Source of the DNA: Komarekiella delphini-convector SJRDD-AB1 | GTDB lineage: Bacteria > Cyanobacteriota > Cyanobacteriia > Cyanobacteriales > Nostocaceae | Direction: 5' to 3' | DNA: 64,000 nt | Assembly: GCF_014831675.1 (NCBI RefSeq) | Contig: NZ_VJXY01000001.1 | Span: forward strand, 55,324-119,323 | Shown here: positions 26,787-36,724 of the stretch, piece after piece | Position numbering within the stretch: position 1 is the stretch's first letter | How the letters are laid out: each line of letters begins with the position of its first letter | Made by a program: the position numbers and the translations under genes | The notes under the pieces: generated by a model | What the model saw: only the letters and a program-made list of their open reading frames with translations | The model's database searches: none | Told to the model about the DNA's origin: nothing

Positions 26787-28388
26787 TTATTTTTCTGGCG
26801 GTAAATCTACACTATAAACAGTCTCCCCAGCCAAGTTACGCAGTGTTACCGTCATCACATTTGTATAAGCATTAATTTTGACTCCTCCGAAGAATTGCAA
26901 ACCTTCACTTGGAGGTCGATTTGCTTTCGTATCTGGAGGAAGGCTTTGAAATACCAATTGTGGCCCAAAAGTATTTTCCAATTGATTTGGCCCAAATGTG
27001 CCAGAGTTAAGAGGCCCAGCGACAAACTCCCAGAAAGGCTTAAAATCAGTAAACTGTGCTTTAGCGGGGTCGTAATAGTGAGCTGCTGCATAATGTACAT
27101 CAGCAGTTAACCAAACAACATTCTTGATATCCTTATTTTTGATAAATCGTAGTAAGTCAGCAAGCTCTAATTCCCTTCCTAAAGCTGGGCCATCTCCGTT
27201 AGCCCAAGCTTCAAAATCAGTGCTACCATCTCGAACTATCAATCCCAAAGGCATATCGCTAGCAATGACTTTCCACGTTGCTTTTGATGATAGTAATTGT
27301 CTTTTCAGCCATTGCACTTGTTTTCTGCTGAGAAATTCCGTGTCTTTACTTGGTACTGGCTGATTATTGGGAGTATTTACTCCCCGATAGGTGCGCTCAT
27401 CAAGCATGAAAATGTCTAGGAATGAACCATACTTGAAAGAGCGATAAATTCTTGCTTTGTCTGGATCATCAGTTTTATACCCAATAGGCATATATTCTAA
27501 AAATGCTTGCCTTGCCCTTTGGGCTAGTAAGTTAACATCCTTGACTACATAACGTTCATCGTTGAGGAGAAATTCGCCAGGATACCAGTTATTTGTGGTT
27601 TCGTGGTCGTCCCACTGTGCCAAGATGGGAACTTCAGCGTTAAAGCGCTTAACATTTTCATCCAATAAATTATATTGATAGTTACCACGAAACTCTTTTA
27701 GCGTTTCTGCTACTTTTGATTTTTCTTCTGTGGTGATGTTTCTCCAGATTGTGCCATCGTCCAGCGTTACTTCTGATGAAATTGGGCCATCAGCGTAAAT
27801 ATTATCGCCAGAATGGATAAAAAAGTCGGGTTTTAGTTGGCGCATGGTTTCGTAAATTTTCATCCCACCGAAATCAGGATTAATACCCCATCCTTGACCG
27901 GCAGTATCTCCACCCCAGACAAAGAATATATCTCGACCATGTGTGGGAGGAGTTCGGAAAGTGCCATTAACAGGAGCGCTGTAAATATTTTGATAATTTA
28001 AATCTTGGAAAATCACCCGATAGAATATATGTTGGTTTGGTGGTAAGTTGTTGAGATTAAGTCTAGCTGTAAAGTCGCTATTTGCTAAAGCATTGGGGCC
28101 GAGAACGCGCTGCACATTGCGAAAAGATTCGCTGGTAGAATATTCTACGATCATTTTTGCAGGGCGATCGCTACGACTCCAAATTACAATATTACCGTTG
28201 GATACATCGCCGCTAGCTACGCCATAAGGTATGGCAGGACGCATTTTGTCGGAGGTGATAATTGCAGGTGCTTGGGCAAAAACTCGTGATTTTGATACAA
28301 GATTTGTAGAAATAATTCCACCGGCTGTGATAGCTGAACGTAGCAAAAACTGGCGACGGTTTAGCTTCAATGGGTGATTGGATTCCAT
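26787..28388 (-). CDS. phoD: PhoD-type alkaline phosphatase
   Basis: The protein starts with a twin-arginine signal (LNRRQFLLRSAITAGG). A TTG 15 bases upstream is the only alternative start. The PhoD signature follows: GVASGDVSNGNIVIWSR, then GGDTAGQG, FIHSGDNIYADG, WDDHETTNNWY and TADVHYAAAHYYD, which provide the Fe/Ca-binding residues. Length is about 533 residues, usual for the family. PhoD enzymes are exported folded and release phosphate from mono- and diesters. It is divergent from the PEP-CTERM gene at 28672. No Pho box was identified with certainty. Confidence 0.9.
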   Translation of the reverse strand: MESNHPLKLNRRQFLLRSAITAGGIISTNLVSKSRVFAQAPAIITSDKMRPAIPYGVASGDVSNGNIVIWSRSDRPAKMIVEYSTSESFRNVQRVLGPNALANSDFTARLNLNNLPPNQHIFYRVIFQDLNYQNIYSAPVNGTFRTPPTHGRDIFFVWGGDTAGQGWGINPDFGGMKIYETMRQLKPDFFIHSGDNIYADGPISSEVTLDDGTIWRNITTEEKSKVAETLKEFRGNYQYNLLDENVKRFNAEVPILAQWDDHETTNNWYPGEFLLNDERYVVKDVNLLAQRARQAFLEYMPIGYKTDDPDKARIYRSFKYGSFLDIFMLDERTYRGVNTPNNQPVPSKDTEFLSRKQVQWLKRQLLSSKATWKVIASDMPLGLIVRDGSTDFEAWANGDGPALGRELELADLLRFIKNKDIKNVVWLTADVHYAAAHYYDPAKAQFTDFKPFWEFVAGPLNSGTFGPNQLENTFGPQLVFQSLPPDTKANRPPSEGLQFFGGVKINAYTNVMTVTLRNLAGETVYSVDLPPEK

Positions 28389-28671
28389 ATTAATTAATGG
28401 CAAGCTTAAGCGAAAGTATTATAGGATAAGTATTTACCATATCTGGTTATGCCAATCAGTAAAGGTTGAGTTATCCAAGGGTTAATAAAACATTATTAAA
28501 ACAATTCAATATTACCTAACATAATATTATCTTCACCTCTGATTAAAGTCTGTTTAAACCAATCCAACCAAAGTGAGTTAGTTCCAAAGACTTGGAAACG
28601 TGGATTAAATAAAACGCAAAATTTTATAGTGTGTGCATTGCTTGCAGAAGTTCATCGTGAGGAAAACTGAA

Positions 28672-29223
28672 ATGAAATTGGTTCCGCAAATAGTTCTTGC
28701 TACTGCTACTCTTGCTTTAGGTTTTGCTACCATAGATGCAAAATCTGCCTCCGCCGCAATTATTAGTTACGCTTTCACTGTTGATAGTCCGATAAATAAA
28801 GGACAAGGCTTTTTTAGCTTTGATGACTCAGCTTTCAGTAATGACAACATTCCAGAAACAGCAGTGAAGTCTCTCTATTTCAAGTTTGATGGTGACTCAA
28901 CTGTTTACACAGAGCAGGATGATGTTAATTACCCAGAGTTTCCTCTTGTATTTTCAACCACATTCTTAACAGGACAGCCATCTGTGGGATTAGAATATCT
29001 ATTTGATGATAAAGCTAATCCTTCCAGTTCCATAAGTTACGAAATCGTTGGTGATGATTTTACAATTTTTTCCAGAACTTCTCCAAATAGTGAAATCGTT
29101 TCTGGCAAACTTTCTTATAGTAAAGTTCCAGAGCCAACAACTTTAGCTAGTACTCTTTTCGCTTGTAGTCTTGGCTGGATTTTGAAGAGAAAGGCAACAT
29201 TAACAAAAAATGTTAAAGCTTAA
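28672..29223 (+). CDS. PEP-CTERM protein, paralogue 1
   Basis: An ATG with GAGG 9 bases upstream begins a signal peptide (MKLVPQIVLATATLALG), cleaved probably after SASA. The mature body is beta-rich and of unknown function. It ends with VPEPTTLASTLF, a hydrophobic stretch and LKRKATLTKN, the PEP-CTERM sorting signal recognised by exosortase. It aligns along nearly all its length with the protein at 54017-54553, including VDSPI.KG.G.FSFDD. The domain between signal and anchor is shared by few other proteins. An upstream TTG-type start at 28633 is less likely. Confidence 0.85.
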   Translation: MKLVPQIVLATATLALGFATIDAKSASAAIISYAFTVDSPINKGQGFFSFDDSAFSNDNIPETAVKSLYFKFDGDSTVYTEQDDVNYPEFPLVFSTTFLTGQPSVGLEYLFDDKANPSSSISYEIVGDDFTIFSRTSPNSEIVSGKLSYSKVPEPTTLASTLFACSLGWILKRKATLTKNVKA

Positions 29224-29293
29224 CCTTTGTTTAGGCAACAGCGAATGTAGTTGTGTAGTAACCGCCTAAAATCATAAAAAATTGATTACTTAT

Positions 29294-29330
29294 AAAGAAT
29301 GAAGGCTAGTCAATTTGGACTTCATTCTTT
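29294..29330 (+). terminator. Terminator-like hairpin
   Basis: A perfect 11-bp stem joins AAAGAATGAAG (29294-29304) and CTTCATTCTTT (29320-29330), about 70 bases after the PEP-CTERM gene. The following ATTTATTAATG is T-rich but short. The rest of the 342-bp gap to 29565 shows only a small repeat near 29450-29520. Confidence 0.6.
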
Positions 29331-29565
29331 ATTTATTAATGTCTTTTTTAGCTCTATGCTTTAATTAATTTATGTTAATTTTTAATTAATAAATCTAGTG
29401 GTTATTACTTGAATAAAGTACACAAAGAATTAATTAACCATAGATAAAGATAGCGGAAAGTTTACGCGTCCGGGTAACAGGAGCGCAAAACTTTTCAAAA
29501 CAGATAAACACTGATAAATTTGTACCTCAGATGATTAATTAGGAAACGCTACATCAGGATGAATT

Positions 29566-30684
29566 TTAGCTATAAGTTCCTACTACATCACTTTCAACCT
29601 TTGCAGATTCTAACTCGATATCATTTATCTTATTTAATTCTCCCGCACGCCAGCTATCTGTTATATCCTTGATAAAACTGGCAAAGGGTATAGCAACTAA
29701 CAAACCCAACACGCCTCCCAATTTAGCTCCCAGCAGTAAAGAAATTACAACCCATACAGGATTTAAACCAGTTAAATTTCCTAGAAGCCGAGGTGCAATG
29801 AAATTAGAATTCACTTGATCAATTGCAACAGCTACACCCAAAACTTCTACTCCTAGCCAAAAATTTTGCAACGCTACCAACAGACTTACTATGGCGATGC
29901 CTATCCCCGTACCAAAGGGAAACAGAGAAAACAAGCCGATACCGATGCCAAAAAGTAGAGCCAAGGGAACTTGTAGTACCCAAAATGCTAGTGTAACTGT
30001 CAATCCTAGCACAGCACCCAATGTTGCTTGACCGATGAAGTAATTGTGAAAATCCTCTCGTAATAATTGCCGTAATTTGGAGCCAATATTATGAGGAAAC
30101 CACTGAAAAACTCCGTCCCAAAGACTTTCACCATTTAATACCAAGTAAATAGTCAACACCACTGCTAATAATACGTTGACTACAGTACCAATAGTATCGA
30201 CAGCAAAGCCGAGAATTCTACCAGTAAAGGACTGAAGTTGGTTAGATAAGCGTTCGAGAACTTCACTAACCAAGCCACTTACATTAATAGGAAGCTGCTG
30301 TTGATTTAATGCCCAATCCTGAAAAGCTTGCAGTTGTAGAGTACCAGAGTCAATCCAACTGGGCAAAATATTAGCTAGCTCGTTGAGTTGTTGTATGATC
30401 AAGGGCACTAAGGTGATGCCTAAAGCCACTAAAACCACTACAGTCAAAAGCAACACTCCTCCAATAGCCAGGTTGCGTTTTACTCCTTGTTCCTGGAGAA
30501 ATTGGATAGGATAATTCAACACAAAAGCCAGTAAAATAGCGGCGGCAAAAATACTAACCAGAGGTTGAAAATACCGTACAACCTGGATTAATAACCAACC
30601 GTTGAGAATAGCCAGGGGAAATACCAATCCTAAAGTAATCCATCGCGGCAGTTTATTTGCTGATTGCATTAGTGATGACTCCAC
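29566..30684 (-). CDS. AI-2E family permease, paralogue 2
   Basis: It has 372 residues with the same layout as 6646-7743: two N-terminal helices, an extramembrane middle and a five-helix C-terminal part. Family-typical motifs are SLFPFGTGIGIAIVSLL and AVAIDQVNSNFIAPRLLG. The substrate is unknown. The start is GTG at 30684; an in-frame ATG at 30669 (MQSANKLPRW) is an equally good start. Directly upstream is a G-rich repeat region, so the promoter position is unclear. Confidence 0.88.
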   Translation of the reverse strand: MESSLMQSANKLPRWITLGLVFPLAILNGWLLIQVVRYFQPLVSIFAAAILLAFVLNYPIQFLQEQGVKRNLAIGGVLLLTVVVLVALGITLVPLIIQQLNELANILPSWIDSGTLQLQAFQDWALNQQQLPINVSGLVSEVLERLSNQLQSFTGRILGFAVDTIGTVVNVLLAVVLTIYLVLNGESLWDGVFQWFPHNIGSKLRQLLREDFHNYFIGQATLGAVLGLTVTLAFWVLQVPLALLFGIGIGLFSLFPFGTGIGIAIVSLLVALQNFWLGVEVLGVAVAIDQVNSNFIAPRLLGNLTGLNPVWVVISLLLGAKLGGVLGLLVAIPFASFIKDITDSWRAGELNKINDIELESAKVESDVVGTYS

Positions 30685-30720
30685 AAGAGTTCTAACTTTA
30701 TTTTGGCGGGGATTTGGGAT

Positions 30721-30831
30721 TGGGGAACTCGGGGCCCCCTCTGGGGATAGGGGGCAATGGGGATTAGGGACAATGGGGAGGCAGAGGGGCAGGGGGGCAG
30801 AGGGGCAGGGGGGCAGGGGAGGCAGGGGGAG
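30721..30831. repeat. G-rich dispersed repeat block
   Basis: Runs of four to seven G (such as GGGGAACTCGGGGCCCCCT) are followed by a tandem of GGCAGAGGGGCAGGGG. The first 50 bases match the repeat inside the histidine kinase at 10610-10670. Many G-runs on the plus strand could fold into G-quadruplexes. It contains no plausible gene. Confidence 0.75.
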
Positions 30832-30902
30832 TAAGAAAAGTGATTTGTATCAATATTTTTGTGAAATGGTATAACACCTACAACAATCAATTGTTGGGGT
30901 TA

Positions 30903-31331
30903 TTACTTTTTCTTGATAAAATCCAGTAAAATACGCTGATGCACATGCCCCAAGGGGCGGACTTCTCCAGCGTTTTGCGAATAACAGTTACCCTGACGAA
31001 TATCTTCGAGCGTCATCAACCCCATATCCCAGCCTTCACTCAGAATTAGTTGATTTAATTCCACTAAGAGTGGTGCTTGAAAGACATGACGGACAACTTT
31101 TTCATCGGAATAACAGCCAAATTCAAAAAAGGGTGGTAGGGTGTAGCCAATTTCTTCTAAGATTTCTCGCTTTACTGCGACATCTGGAGTTTCGCCGGGT
31201 TCAATATGACCGCCAAATAGTCCCCAGTAACCAGGGTAGAGAATACCAGGAATATTATCCCGCAGTTGCATGAGAAACTTGTTTTCTTGGTAGAGAATAG
31301 CGATCGCTACATGCACTGGTTGATTGTTCAT
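30903..31331 (-). CDS. Nudix hydrolase
   Basis: This 142-residue protein carries the full Nudix box in GHIEPGETPDVAVKREIL followed by EEIG, with the GX5EX7REUXEEXGU spacing. Such enzymes cleave nucleoside diphosphates linked to other groups; the exact substrate is not readable. It starts MNNQPVHVAIAILYQENKF, which is the first strand of the fold. The downstream gene on the same strand in the opposite direction is the AI-2E permease; the lipoprotein at 31366-31728 lies upstream with a 34-bp gap, so they could form one transcript. Confidence 0.92.
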   Translation of the reverse strand: MNNQPVHVAIAILYQENKFLMQLRDNIPGILYPGYWGLFGGHIEPGETPDVAVKREILEEIGYTLPPFFEFGCYSDEKVVRHVFQAPLLVELNQLILSEGWDMGLMTLEDIRQGNCYSQNAGEVRPLGHVHQRILLDFIKKK

Positions 31332-31365
31332 AAATTTTTATTTGGCTGTATTTCTGTTAAAACTA

Positions 31366-31728
31366 TTACTCTTCTTCTATATAAACTTCCCCCAACTCTT
31401 GGCCAGCTAAGGGGATACTTTGGTAGCGAACTTTACCCTTAATCACTACCTGCGCTCCCTCTTCCAGACCAGTTTGGTTGGTGACAACCCAGATTTTGCC
31501 AGTTGAGTCATTGATTTGATAAGCCTGTTGCTTCATCAGGGGAGCTTGCTTTTCTACCTTACCTTGGATGTAAACTATAGCCTGATTGTTTTGCTTTGGC
31601 TTAATTTCTCGAATCGGGGTAACATTAGTGCCAATTTTTAAGGGCAGCATCCCACTAGAGCCAGATGATGTCATTCCACAACTATAAAGTCCCATTATTA
31701 GGAAACAGATCAATCCTAGGTGGTACAT
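31366..31728 (-). CDS. Small lipoprotein of OB-fold type
   Basis: Starting at the ATG at 31728 gives a clean lipoprotein signal (LGLICFLIMGLYSCG). A longer frame up to 31872 has no such signal and is less likely. The 100-residue mature part looks like a small beta barrel (IVYIQGKVEKQAPL, then YQINDSTGKIWVV and GAQVVIKGKVRYQSI), reminiscent of OB-type periplasmic proteins. It has no identified function. It lies upstream of the Nudix gene on the same strand. Confidence 0.7.
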   Translation of the reverse strand: MYHLGLICFLIMGLYSCGMTSSGSSGMLPLKIGTNVTPIREIKPKQNNQAIVYIQGKVEKQAPLMKQQAYQINDSTGKIWVVTNQTGLEEGAQVVIKGKVRYQSIPLAGQELGEVYIEEE

Positions 31729-31877
31729 AGACTTCTTGCAGAAATCGGGCAAGCTGTCCTCGTACAAAAACGAAAGGGAAAAATTTTTTGTTTGTTGCAT
31801 GAAAGCCATCGGTTGAGCAAATTTTCGCATCATTGCTTGCCTTGTCGCCAGTTTCATTAGGTCAGTTCCCATTTATT

Positions 31878-32070
31878 GGGGATTGGGGACTGGGGATTGG
31901 GGACTGGGGATTGGGGACTGGGGACTGGGAAAAGGGAGAAAGGAGAAAGGAGGATGGGGATTAGGGAGTGAGAAGAAATTCTTTTATTTTCCCCCCTGCC
32001 CCTCCGCTCCCCTTGCCCCTCCGCTCCCCTTGCCCCTCTGCCCCCCTGCCCCCCTGCTCCCCATTGTCCC
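31878..32070. repeat. G-rich then C-rich tandem repeats
   Basis: Heptamer units GGGGATT and GGGGACT repeat from 31878 to 31928. A C-rich block from 31990 to 32070 (CCCCTCCGCTCCCCTTGCCC type) follows in the opposite base sense. The two halves could pair loosely as a long imperfect hairpin. The remainder of the 439-bp gap to folD has no gene. Confidence 0.75.
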
Positions 32071-32311
32071 TAATCTCCAGAGAGTGCCACGTGTTGCCCA
32101 CTCCTATTTAATTCATCAAATGATGGCGTTGATCTGAGAAGATAAACATTATGGACTTGCTATGAAAAAAACGCTACGGCATTAAACAGCGACATCATGA
32201 TGGTCAACAGCCAATAGTCAAGAATCAATGATTTATTTAGTGGACTTTGGACTCTTGACTGAGCATAGCGGCTGGACTTTGGACGTAAGGCGAATATAGC
32301 TGGAAATTCTA

Positions 32312-33187
32312 ATGGAAACAAAAACTGCCAAACTTCTTGATGGTAAAGCTTTAGCTGCAAAAATTCAGCAAGAACTTTCTATTGCCATTACACAATTGCA
32401 ACCAAAAATTGGGCGACCTCCTGGTTTAGCCGTGCTGATGGTTGGTGATAACCCAGCGTCAGCTGCTTATGTACGCAATAAAGAAAAAGCCTGCACTAAA
32501 GTAGGTATTGCTTCTTTTGGTAAACATTTTTCCACCGAAACTACCCAAGCTGAACTAGAAGACGTGATTGCGACACTCAATGATGATGAACGGGTGGATG
32601 GCATTCTCGTACAGCTACCTTTGCCTAACCACTTGGATGCTGTAACTCTGCTACATCAAATTGATCCCGATAAAGACGCTGATGGACTGCACCCAGTTAA
32701 CTTGGGGCGATTAGTACGGGGAGAAGCTGGTTTACGTAGTTGTACCCCAGCTGGTGTTATGCGGCTTTTACAAGAATACGAGATTCCTTTGCGGGGAAAA
32801 CAAGCAGTGGTGGTGGGACGCAGTATTTTGGTGGGTAAGCCAATGGCATTGATGCTACTAGAAGCTGATGCTACAGTCACGATCGCCCACTCGCGATCGC
32901 ACGACCTCAAAACCATCACCCAGAATGCTGATATTCTAATTGCAGCAGTGGGCCGTCCCGGATTAATCTCTGCTGATATGGTGAAACCGGGCGCTGTTGT
33001 GGTAGATGTGGGGATGAACCGCGTTACCGATGCTAATGGCAACAGTCGGTTAGTGGGTGATGTCCACTTTGAATCAACTGCTGATGTGGCAGAATTTCTC
33101 ACCCCGGTTCCTGGCGGTGTTGGCCCGATGACTGTGGCCATATTGTTGCAAAATACATTTATCAGTTATTCAAAGGCAGCAAGGTAG
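32312..33187 (+). CDS. folD: Bifunctional methylenetetrahydrofolate dehydrogenase/cyclohydrolase FolD
   Basis: This 291-residue protein has the catalytic Tyr-x3-Lys region [17 protein letters not shown], the folate site [10 protein letters not shown], the NADP loop [12 protein letters not shown] and the C-terminal [12 protein letters not shown]. It interconverts methylene-, methenyl- and formyl-tetrahydrofolate, supplying one-carbon units for purines and formyl-Met. It precedes crtE on the same strand, an arrangement seen in other cyanobacteria, but a 257-bp gap with repeats separates the two. Confidence 0.97.
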   Translation: METKTAKLLDGKALAAKIQQELSIAITQLQPKIGRPPGLAVLMVGDNPASAAYVRNKEKACTKVGIASFGKHFSTETTQAELEDVIATLNDDERVDGILVQLPLPNHLDAVTLLHQIDPDKDADGLHPVNLGRLVRGEAGLRSCTPAGVMRLLQEYEIPLRGKQAVVVGRSILVGKPMALMLLEADATVTIAHSRSHDLKTITQNADILIAAVGRPGLISADMVKPGAVVVDVGMNRVTDANGNSRLVGDVHFESTADVAEFLTPVPGGVGPMTVAILLQNTFISYSKAAR

Positions 33188-33209
33188 TTAGGAGTGATGA
33201 ATCGAAGGA

Positions 33210-33237
33210 GATAGGAGATAGGAGACAGGAGATAGGA
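33210..33237. repeat. Heptamer repeat GATAGGA
   Basis: Four units read GATAGGA, GATAGGA, GACAGGA and GATAGGA, directly downstream of folD. A second, dispersed repeat with AGTTCTGATG and GAAGCTTCCGCTCAGAGTTC follows at about 33293-33362. The gap contains no gene. Confidence 0.75.
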
Positions 33238-33444
33238 GTCAGAACTACTTCTTTAGTTAAAGATTATGAGTAATTTTCCTAATTTTTAACTCTTTGAAGT
33301 TCTGATGTCTAACGACAAGCCGCTTTGCGTCTACGCAGGAAGCTTCCGCTCAGAGTTCTCTTTAACTCCTCACTTTTTCAGCACCAGAGCACCTTAAAAT
33401 TGTGACGTATACGACAAAAATTCTAAAATGTCAGGAATTTAAGA

Positions 33445-34374
33445 ATGGTAGCAACAGATAACGTTTATAAGACACCAGAGGAAGCCACGTTTAACTTAGC
33501 ACTCTATCTAAAACAGCGACAAAAGCTTTGTGATACTGCTTTGGATCAAGCGATCCCGATCATTTATCCAGAAAAGATTTATGAAGCAATGCGCTACTCG
33601 CTATTAGCTGGAGGTAAGCGTGTACGTCCTATACTCTGCCTTGCTACCTGTGAAATGTTTGGTGGCACAATCGAAATGGCGATGCCAACAGCTTGTGCTG
33701 TAGAGATGATCCACACAATGTCGTTGATTCACGACGACCTTCCGGCGATGGATAATGATGATTACCGTCGCGGGAAGCTGACAAATCATAAGGTCTATGG
33801 CGACGATGTGGCAATTTTAGCTGGGGATGGCTTGTTGGCTTTAGCTTTTGAGTTTGTCGCAACTCAAACTCCCCAAATCGTTGATAGATCAAGAGTTTTA
33901 CAGGTAGTCGCTCGTCTAGGAAGGGCGCTGGGGGCTGCTGGCTTAGTCGGCGGTCAAGTGGTTGATTTAGAATCGGAAGGCAAGTCAGATATTTCTCTAG
34001 AAACGCTGAATTTCATTCATAGACACAAAACAGCTGCACTTTTAGAAGCTTGTGTTGTCTGTGGGGGGATTTTAGCCGGAGCATCATCTGAAGATGTGCA
34101 ACGATTGACTCGTTATGCTCAGAACATTGGATTAGCCTTCCAGATTATAGATGATATTTTGGATGTCACTGCTACTCAAGAGCAATTAGGTAAAACTGCT
34201 GGCAAAGACCAAAGAGCTAAAAAAGTTACGTATCCCAGCCTTTGGGGACTTGAGGAATCCCGTTTAAAAGCTCAAGAGCTAGTTAAAGCAGCTTGTGCAG
34301 AATTAGAACCATTTAAGGAACGAGCCGAGCCAATGGTGGCGATCGCTCACTTCATTACCAGTCGCAATCACTAG
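33445..34374 (+). CDS. crtE: Geranylgeranyl diphosphate synthase (CrtE)
   Basis: The 309-residue polyprenyl synthase has the first Asp-rich motif DDLPAMDND near residue 98 and the second DDILD near 238. [16 protein letters not shown] near 51 and the HKTAALLEA block are also family-typical. It condenses isoprenyl units to C20 (or C15) diphosphate for carotenoids, phytol and quinones. AGGAA precedes the ATG. The PAP2-like membrane gene starts close downstream on the same strand. Length of the product chain is inferred from family membership. Confidence 0.95.
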   Translation: MVATDNVYKTPEEATFNLALYLKQRQKLCDTALDQAIPIIYPEKIYEAMRYSLLAGGKRVRPILCLATCEMFGGTIEMAMPTACAVEMIHTMSLIHDDLPAMDNDDYRRGKLTNHKVYGDDVAILAGDGLLALAFEFVATQTPQIVDRSRVLQVVARLGRALGAAGLVGGQVVDLESEGKSDISLETLNFIHRHKTAALLEACVVCGGILAGASSEDVQRLTRYAQNIGLAFQIIDDILDVTATQEQLGKTAGKDQRAKKVTYPSLWGLEESRLKAQELVKAACAELEPFKERAEPMVAIAHFITSRNH

Positions 34375-34464
34375 GTCAATTTTGGATTTTGGCATTTGGG
34401 TTGCATCAAAATGTTTTTTCAATTAACAACCGCTGCTAATATTTACAAACCTAACCAAAATACC

Positions 34465-34920
34465 ATGCAGGACATAGGCGACATCTTAGACAACCGGGTG
34501 CTGATGGTTGCTCTGATAGCTTGTTTAATTGCTCAAGCATTAAAGCTCATAATCGAGATAGTCCAACATCGCAAACTGAATGTGCGTGTTTTAGTGACAA
34601 CCGGAGGTATGCCTAGTGCTCATTCTGCCCTAGTTACAGCTCTTGCAGCTGGTGTAGGGCAAACACTTGGTTGGGCATCTCCTGATTTTGCCGTTGCTGT
34701 GGTTTTTGCCATCATCGTCATGTATGATGCCGCAGGAGTACGCCAAGCTGCTGGTAAGCAAGCTCGTATTCTCAATCAAATGATTGATGAGTTATTTCAT
34801 GAAAAACCTGACTTTAGCCAAGACCGTCTAAAGGAGTTACTTGGACATACACCAGTTCAGGTAATAGCTGGGTCGGCTTTAGGCATAACTATCTATTGGT
34901 TAGCTAGGTCTGCTTATTAA
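34465..34920 (+). CDS. Divergent PAP2-type membrane protein
   Basis: The preferred start is ATG 34465 (MQDIGDILDNRVLMVALIAC), which matches family length; TTG 34396 or ATG 34411 would extend it. It shows a phosphatase-like GGMPSAHSALV motif and the downstream MYDAAGVRQAAGKQA block of the divergent PAP2 family, with three or four helices. These proteins may dephosphorylate polyprenyl diphosphates, and the crtE neighbour fits that idea, though family members have uncertain activity. It begins close after crtE on the same strand and probably shares its transcript. Confidence 0.85.
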   Translation: MQDIGDILDNRVLMVALIACLIAQALKLIIEIVQHRKLNVRVLVTTGGMPSAHSALVTALAAGVGQTLGWASPDFAVAVVFAIIVMYDAAGVRQAAGKQARILNQMIDELFHEKPDFSQDRLKELLGHTPVQVIAGSALGITIYWLARSAY

Positions 34921-35266
34921 ACTACAGTTAATTAATCGTTGTTTGAGTGTTTTTTGATAATTGGTAATTGGTAATTGGTCAACTATCATGGTTGTCATTG
35001 GCTATCATAAAAACGACTAGCAACTGACTGTAACTATTACCTATTACCACTCTAATCGATCACATTAATATTCTAAAAATAGACTTGAATTACCGAAATA
35101 GTGCTGTAATTCTTTGTGTGGGAAAGCAGAGGCGGATTGTTGATCGTTTTTATTAAGGAAATAGCGATCGCTCGTGATTATAACTGGCGATCGCTAATTG
35201 ATATAAGTTGAGTTAAAGTTAGAAAACCTAACATTTACTTCCACTTACTCAGCAATAATTAAGCAA
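34921..35266. other. Gap with a short heptamer array and HIP1 sites
   Basis: Three AATTGGT units lie near 34960-34980. Two HIP1 palindromes occur near 35164-35195. No gene is seen. Confidence 0.5.
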
Positions 35267-36040
35267 TTAGGCTGATTTAAAAAATCGAATAATTTCGCGG
35301 ACATTATCAAGAAATTGCCCGTCAGTTGAAAGTTGCGCGATCGCATTTCTGGCTTCTCTTGCCAAACGTTCATGTTCAGTTTGATTTGTAGCACGTAATT
35401 CTTCTAAATTAGCAGCTATTCGAGCTAAGTCTCTGCGAGTTTCTTCGGCAAAGCGTTGTTGATTTGCTGGTAAGGAATAGGGTTGTTCTGGATTAAGTTG
35501 ATCTTCTATTTGCCGAACCTTGTCTTCTAGAGAATTGAAGCGATTGCGAAGTTCTACAATATCTTCGCGAGGATACTTCCATTCTTGGCGAATCATTGTC
35601 AAGCGTGCATACAAATATTCATAGGCACGGATAGCTGGACGTAGGATAGTTAATAATAAAGCTGCACCAGAACTTATATATCCCACGCTACTAATACCAG
35701 TGGCAGCAAGAGTATAAAGACCAATAGCTGAGAATAAGTGTAAACCAATGGCAACCCAAAGCGATCGCTTTGCTAACAGTTTGACGTATTTCTCTTGTTT
35801 CTCATCGACTGGAATTCCTTTCTCCGCTGACTGTGCTGCTTCTGCTAAAACTTCTTTGGCTTGAAAATGCACATTCCACGGTACGGTAACAATTACCAAC
35901 AACCACCAAAAACTTGCACCACCAATCACCCAGTCGAGAAAATTGCCAGCAGGTATATGCAACCATTGCAGTAAGCCAAAAGCCGCCAACACTACAACCA
36001 CAATTCCAGCAATGGAACTGATGAAAAAGTTAATATACAT
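35267..36040 (-). CDS. Membrane protein with C-terminal coiled coil
   Basis: This 257-residue protein has two N-terminal helices (about 5-25 and 35-55), a short charged loop (KEVLAEAAQSAEKGIPVDEKQEKY), then two more helices (about 92-135). The last 100 residues are charged and helical (REDIVELRNRFNSLEDKVRQ, then ARIAANLEELRATN), consistent with a coiled coil. It is probably anchored in the inner membrane with a cytoplasmic coiled tail. No family with a known function was recognised. It stands alone between two repeat-rich gaps. Confidence 0.75.
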   Translation of the reverse strand: MYINFFISSIAGIVVVVLAAFGLLQWLHIPAGNFLDWVIGGASFWWLLVIVTVPWNVHFQAKEVLAEAAQSAEKGIPVDEKQEKYVKLLAKRSLWVAIGLHLFSAIGLYTLAATGISSVGYISSGAALLLTILRPAIRAYEYLYARLTMIRQEWKYPREDIVELRNRFNSLEDKVRQIEDQLNPEQPYSLPANQQRFAEETRRDLARIAANLEELRATNQTEHERLAREARNAIAQLSTDGQFLDNVREIIRFFKSA

Positions 36041-36228
36041 TTTGTTATATCTCTAGTGAAACTATTACCTCGATCATGGCTGCGAGTTCGTAGTTATACA
36101 GATATACCTGTGATGGTTTTTCTAGTTGCACATATACAGGGGGCATAGAGCAGAGAAGCAGGGGAGTGGGGGAAGTAACTGAACAATTACTCTTGTTCAT
36201 TTATTCAATATCTTCCCAGTCCTTAATA

Positions 36229-36275
36229 CCCAGTCCCCAGTCCCCAGTCCCCAGTCCCCAATCCCCAATCCCCAC
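36229..36275. repeat. Heptamer repeat CCCCAGT / CCCCAAT
   Basis: About six consecutive CCCCAGT/CCCCAAT units end just before the stop of the minus-strand lipoprotein gene. The rest of the gap 36041-36228 has no gene. Confidence 0.8.
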
Positions 36276-36276
36276 T

Positions 36277-36684
36277 TCATTGAATTAAATAGCTGTGCCA
36301 AATAGGTTGATTATTTTTACTTCCTTTTTCTGGAAGTAGCAATCGCCAAGTTTTGCCTTCTTGCTGAATTTGCAAGTAAACTTCAAAGGGTTTTTGTGGT
36401 TGCGTTAAGCTTCGTTTTGGTAGCTTGACAATTAAGTCATAGCTGCCTCGAACGCGAAAAGCTGGTAAATTTTCAATAGTCAGGGGTTGTTCTTGGGTAA
36501 TTGATAAATGCTTGATTTCAAAACTTTGAAAATCTAAATCTAGCTGTTGGTTAAGTTTTTGTTGGGTTTGCTTTAGCTCAAGTGCGATCGCTTTTTGTAC
36601 TAACTGACTAGTTGGCAGCAGTCCAATACTGCCACAAGCTGTTAATAACACAAGCAACATGACTGTTAAAATCAACCGCACCAT
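36277..36684 (-). CDS. Lipoprotein of unknown function
   Basis: The ATG at 36684 gives a clear lipoprotein signal (MVRLILTVMLLVLLTACG). An upstream in-frame start at 36780 would overlap the divergent methyltransferase and is rejected. The mature part of about 115 residues has a helical SQLVQKAIALELKQTQQKLN, then a beta-rich domain ending WRLLLPEK. It is likely anchored at the periplasmic side. The gene is divergent from the methyltransferase with a gap of about 40 bp. Confidence 0.75.
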   Translation of the reverse strand: MVRLILTVMLLVLLTACGSIGLLPTSQLVQKAIALELKQTQQKLNQQLDLDFQSFEIKHLSITQEQPLTIENLPAFRVRGSYDLIVKLPKRSLTQPQKPFEVYLQIQQEGKTWRLLLPEKGSKNNQPIWHSYLIQ

Positions 36685-36724
36685 GTAATTTCTGATAAAC
36701 TTTCCAGCGTTAGTATAGCGGTAA

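Noticed and set aside
30602..30874. 90-codon frame opposite the AI-2E permease start
   Set aside because: Made of the antisense of the permease gene and the G-rich repeat.
31883..32137. 84-codon frame in the G/C-rich repeats
   Set aside because: Low-complexity repeat translation only.
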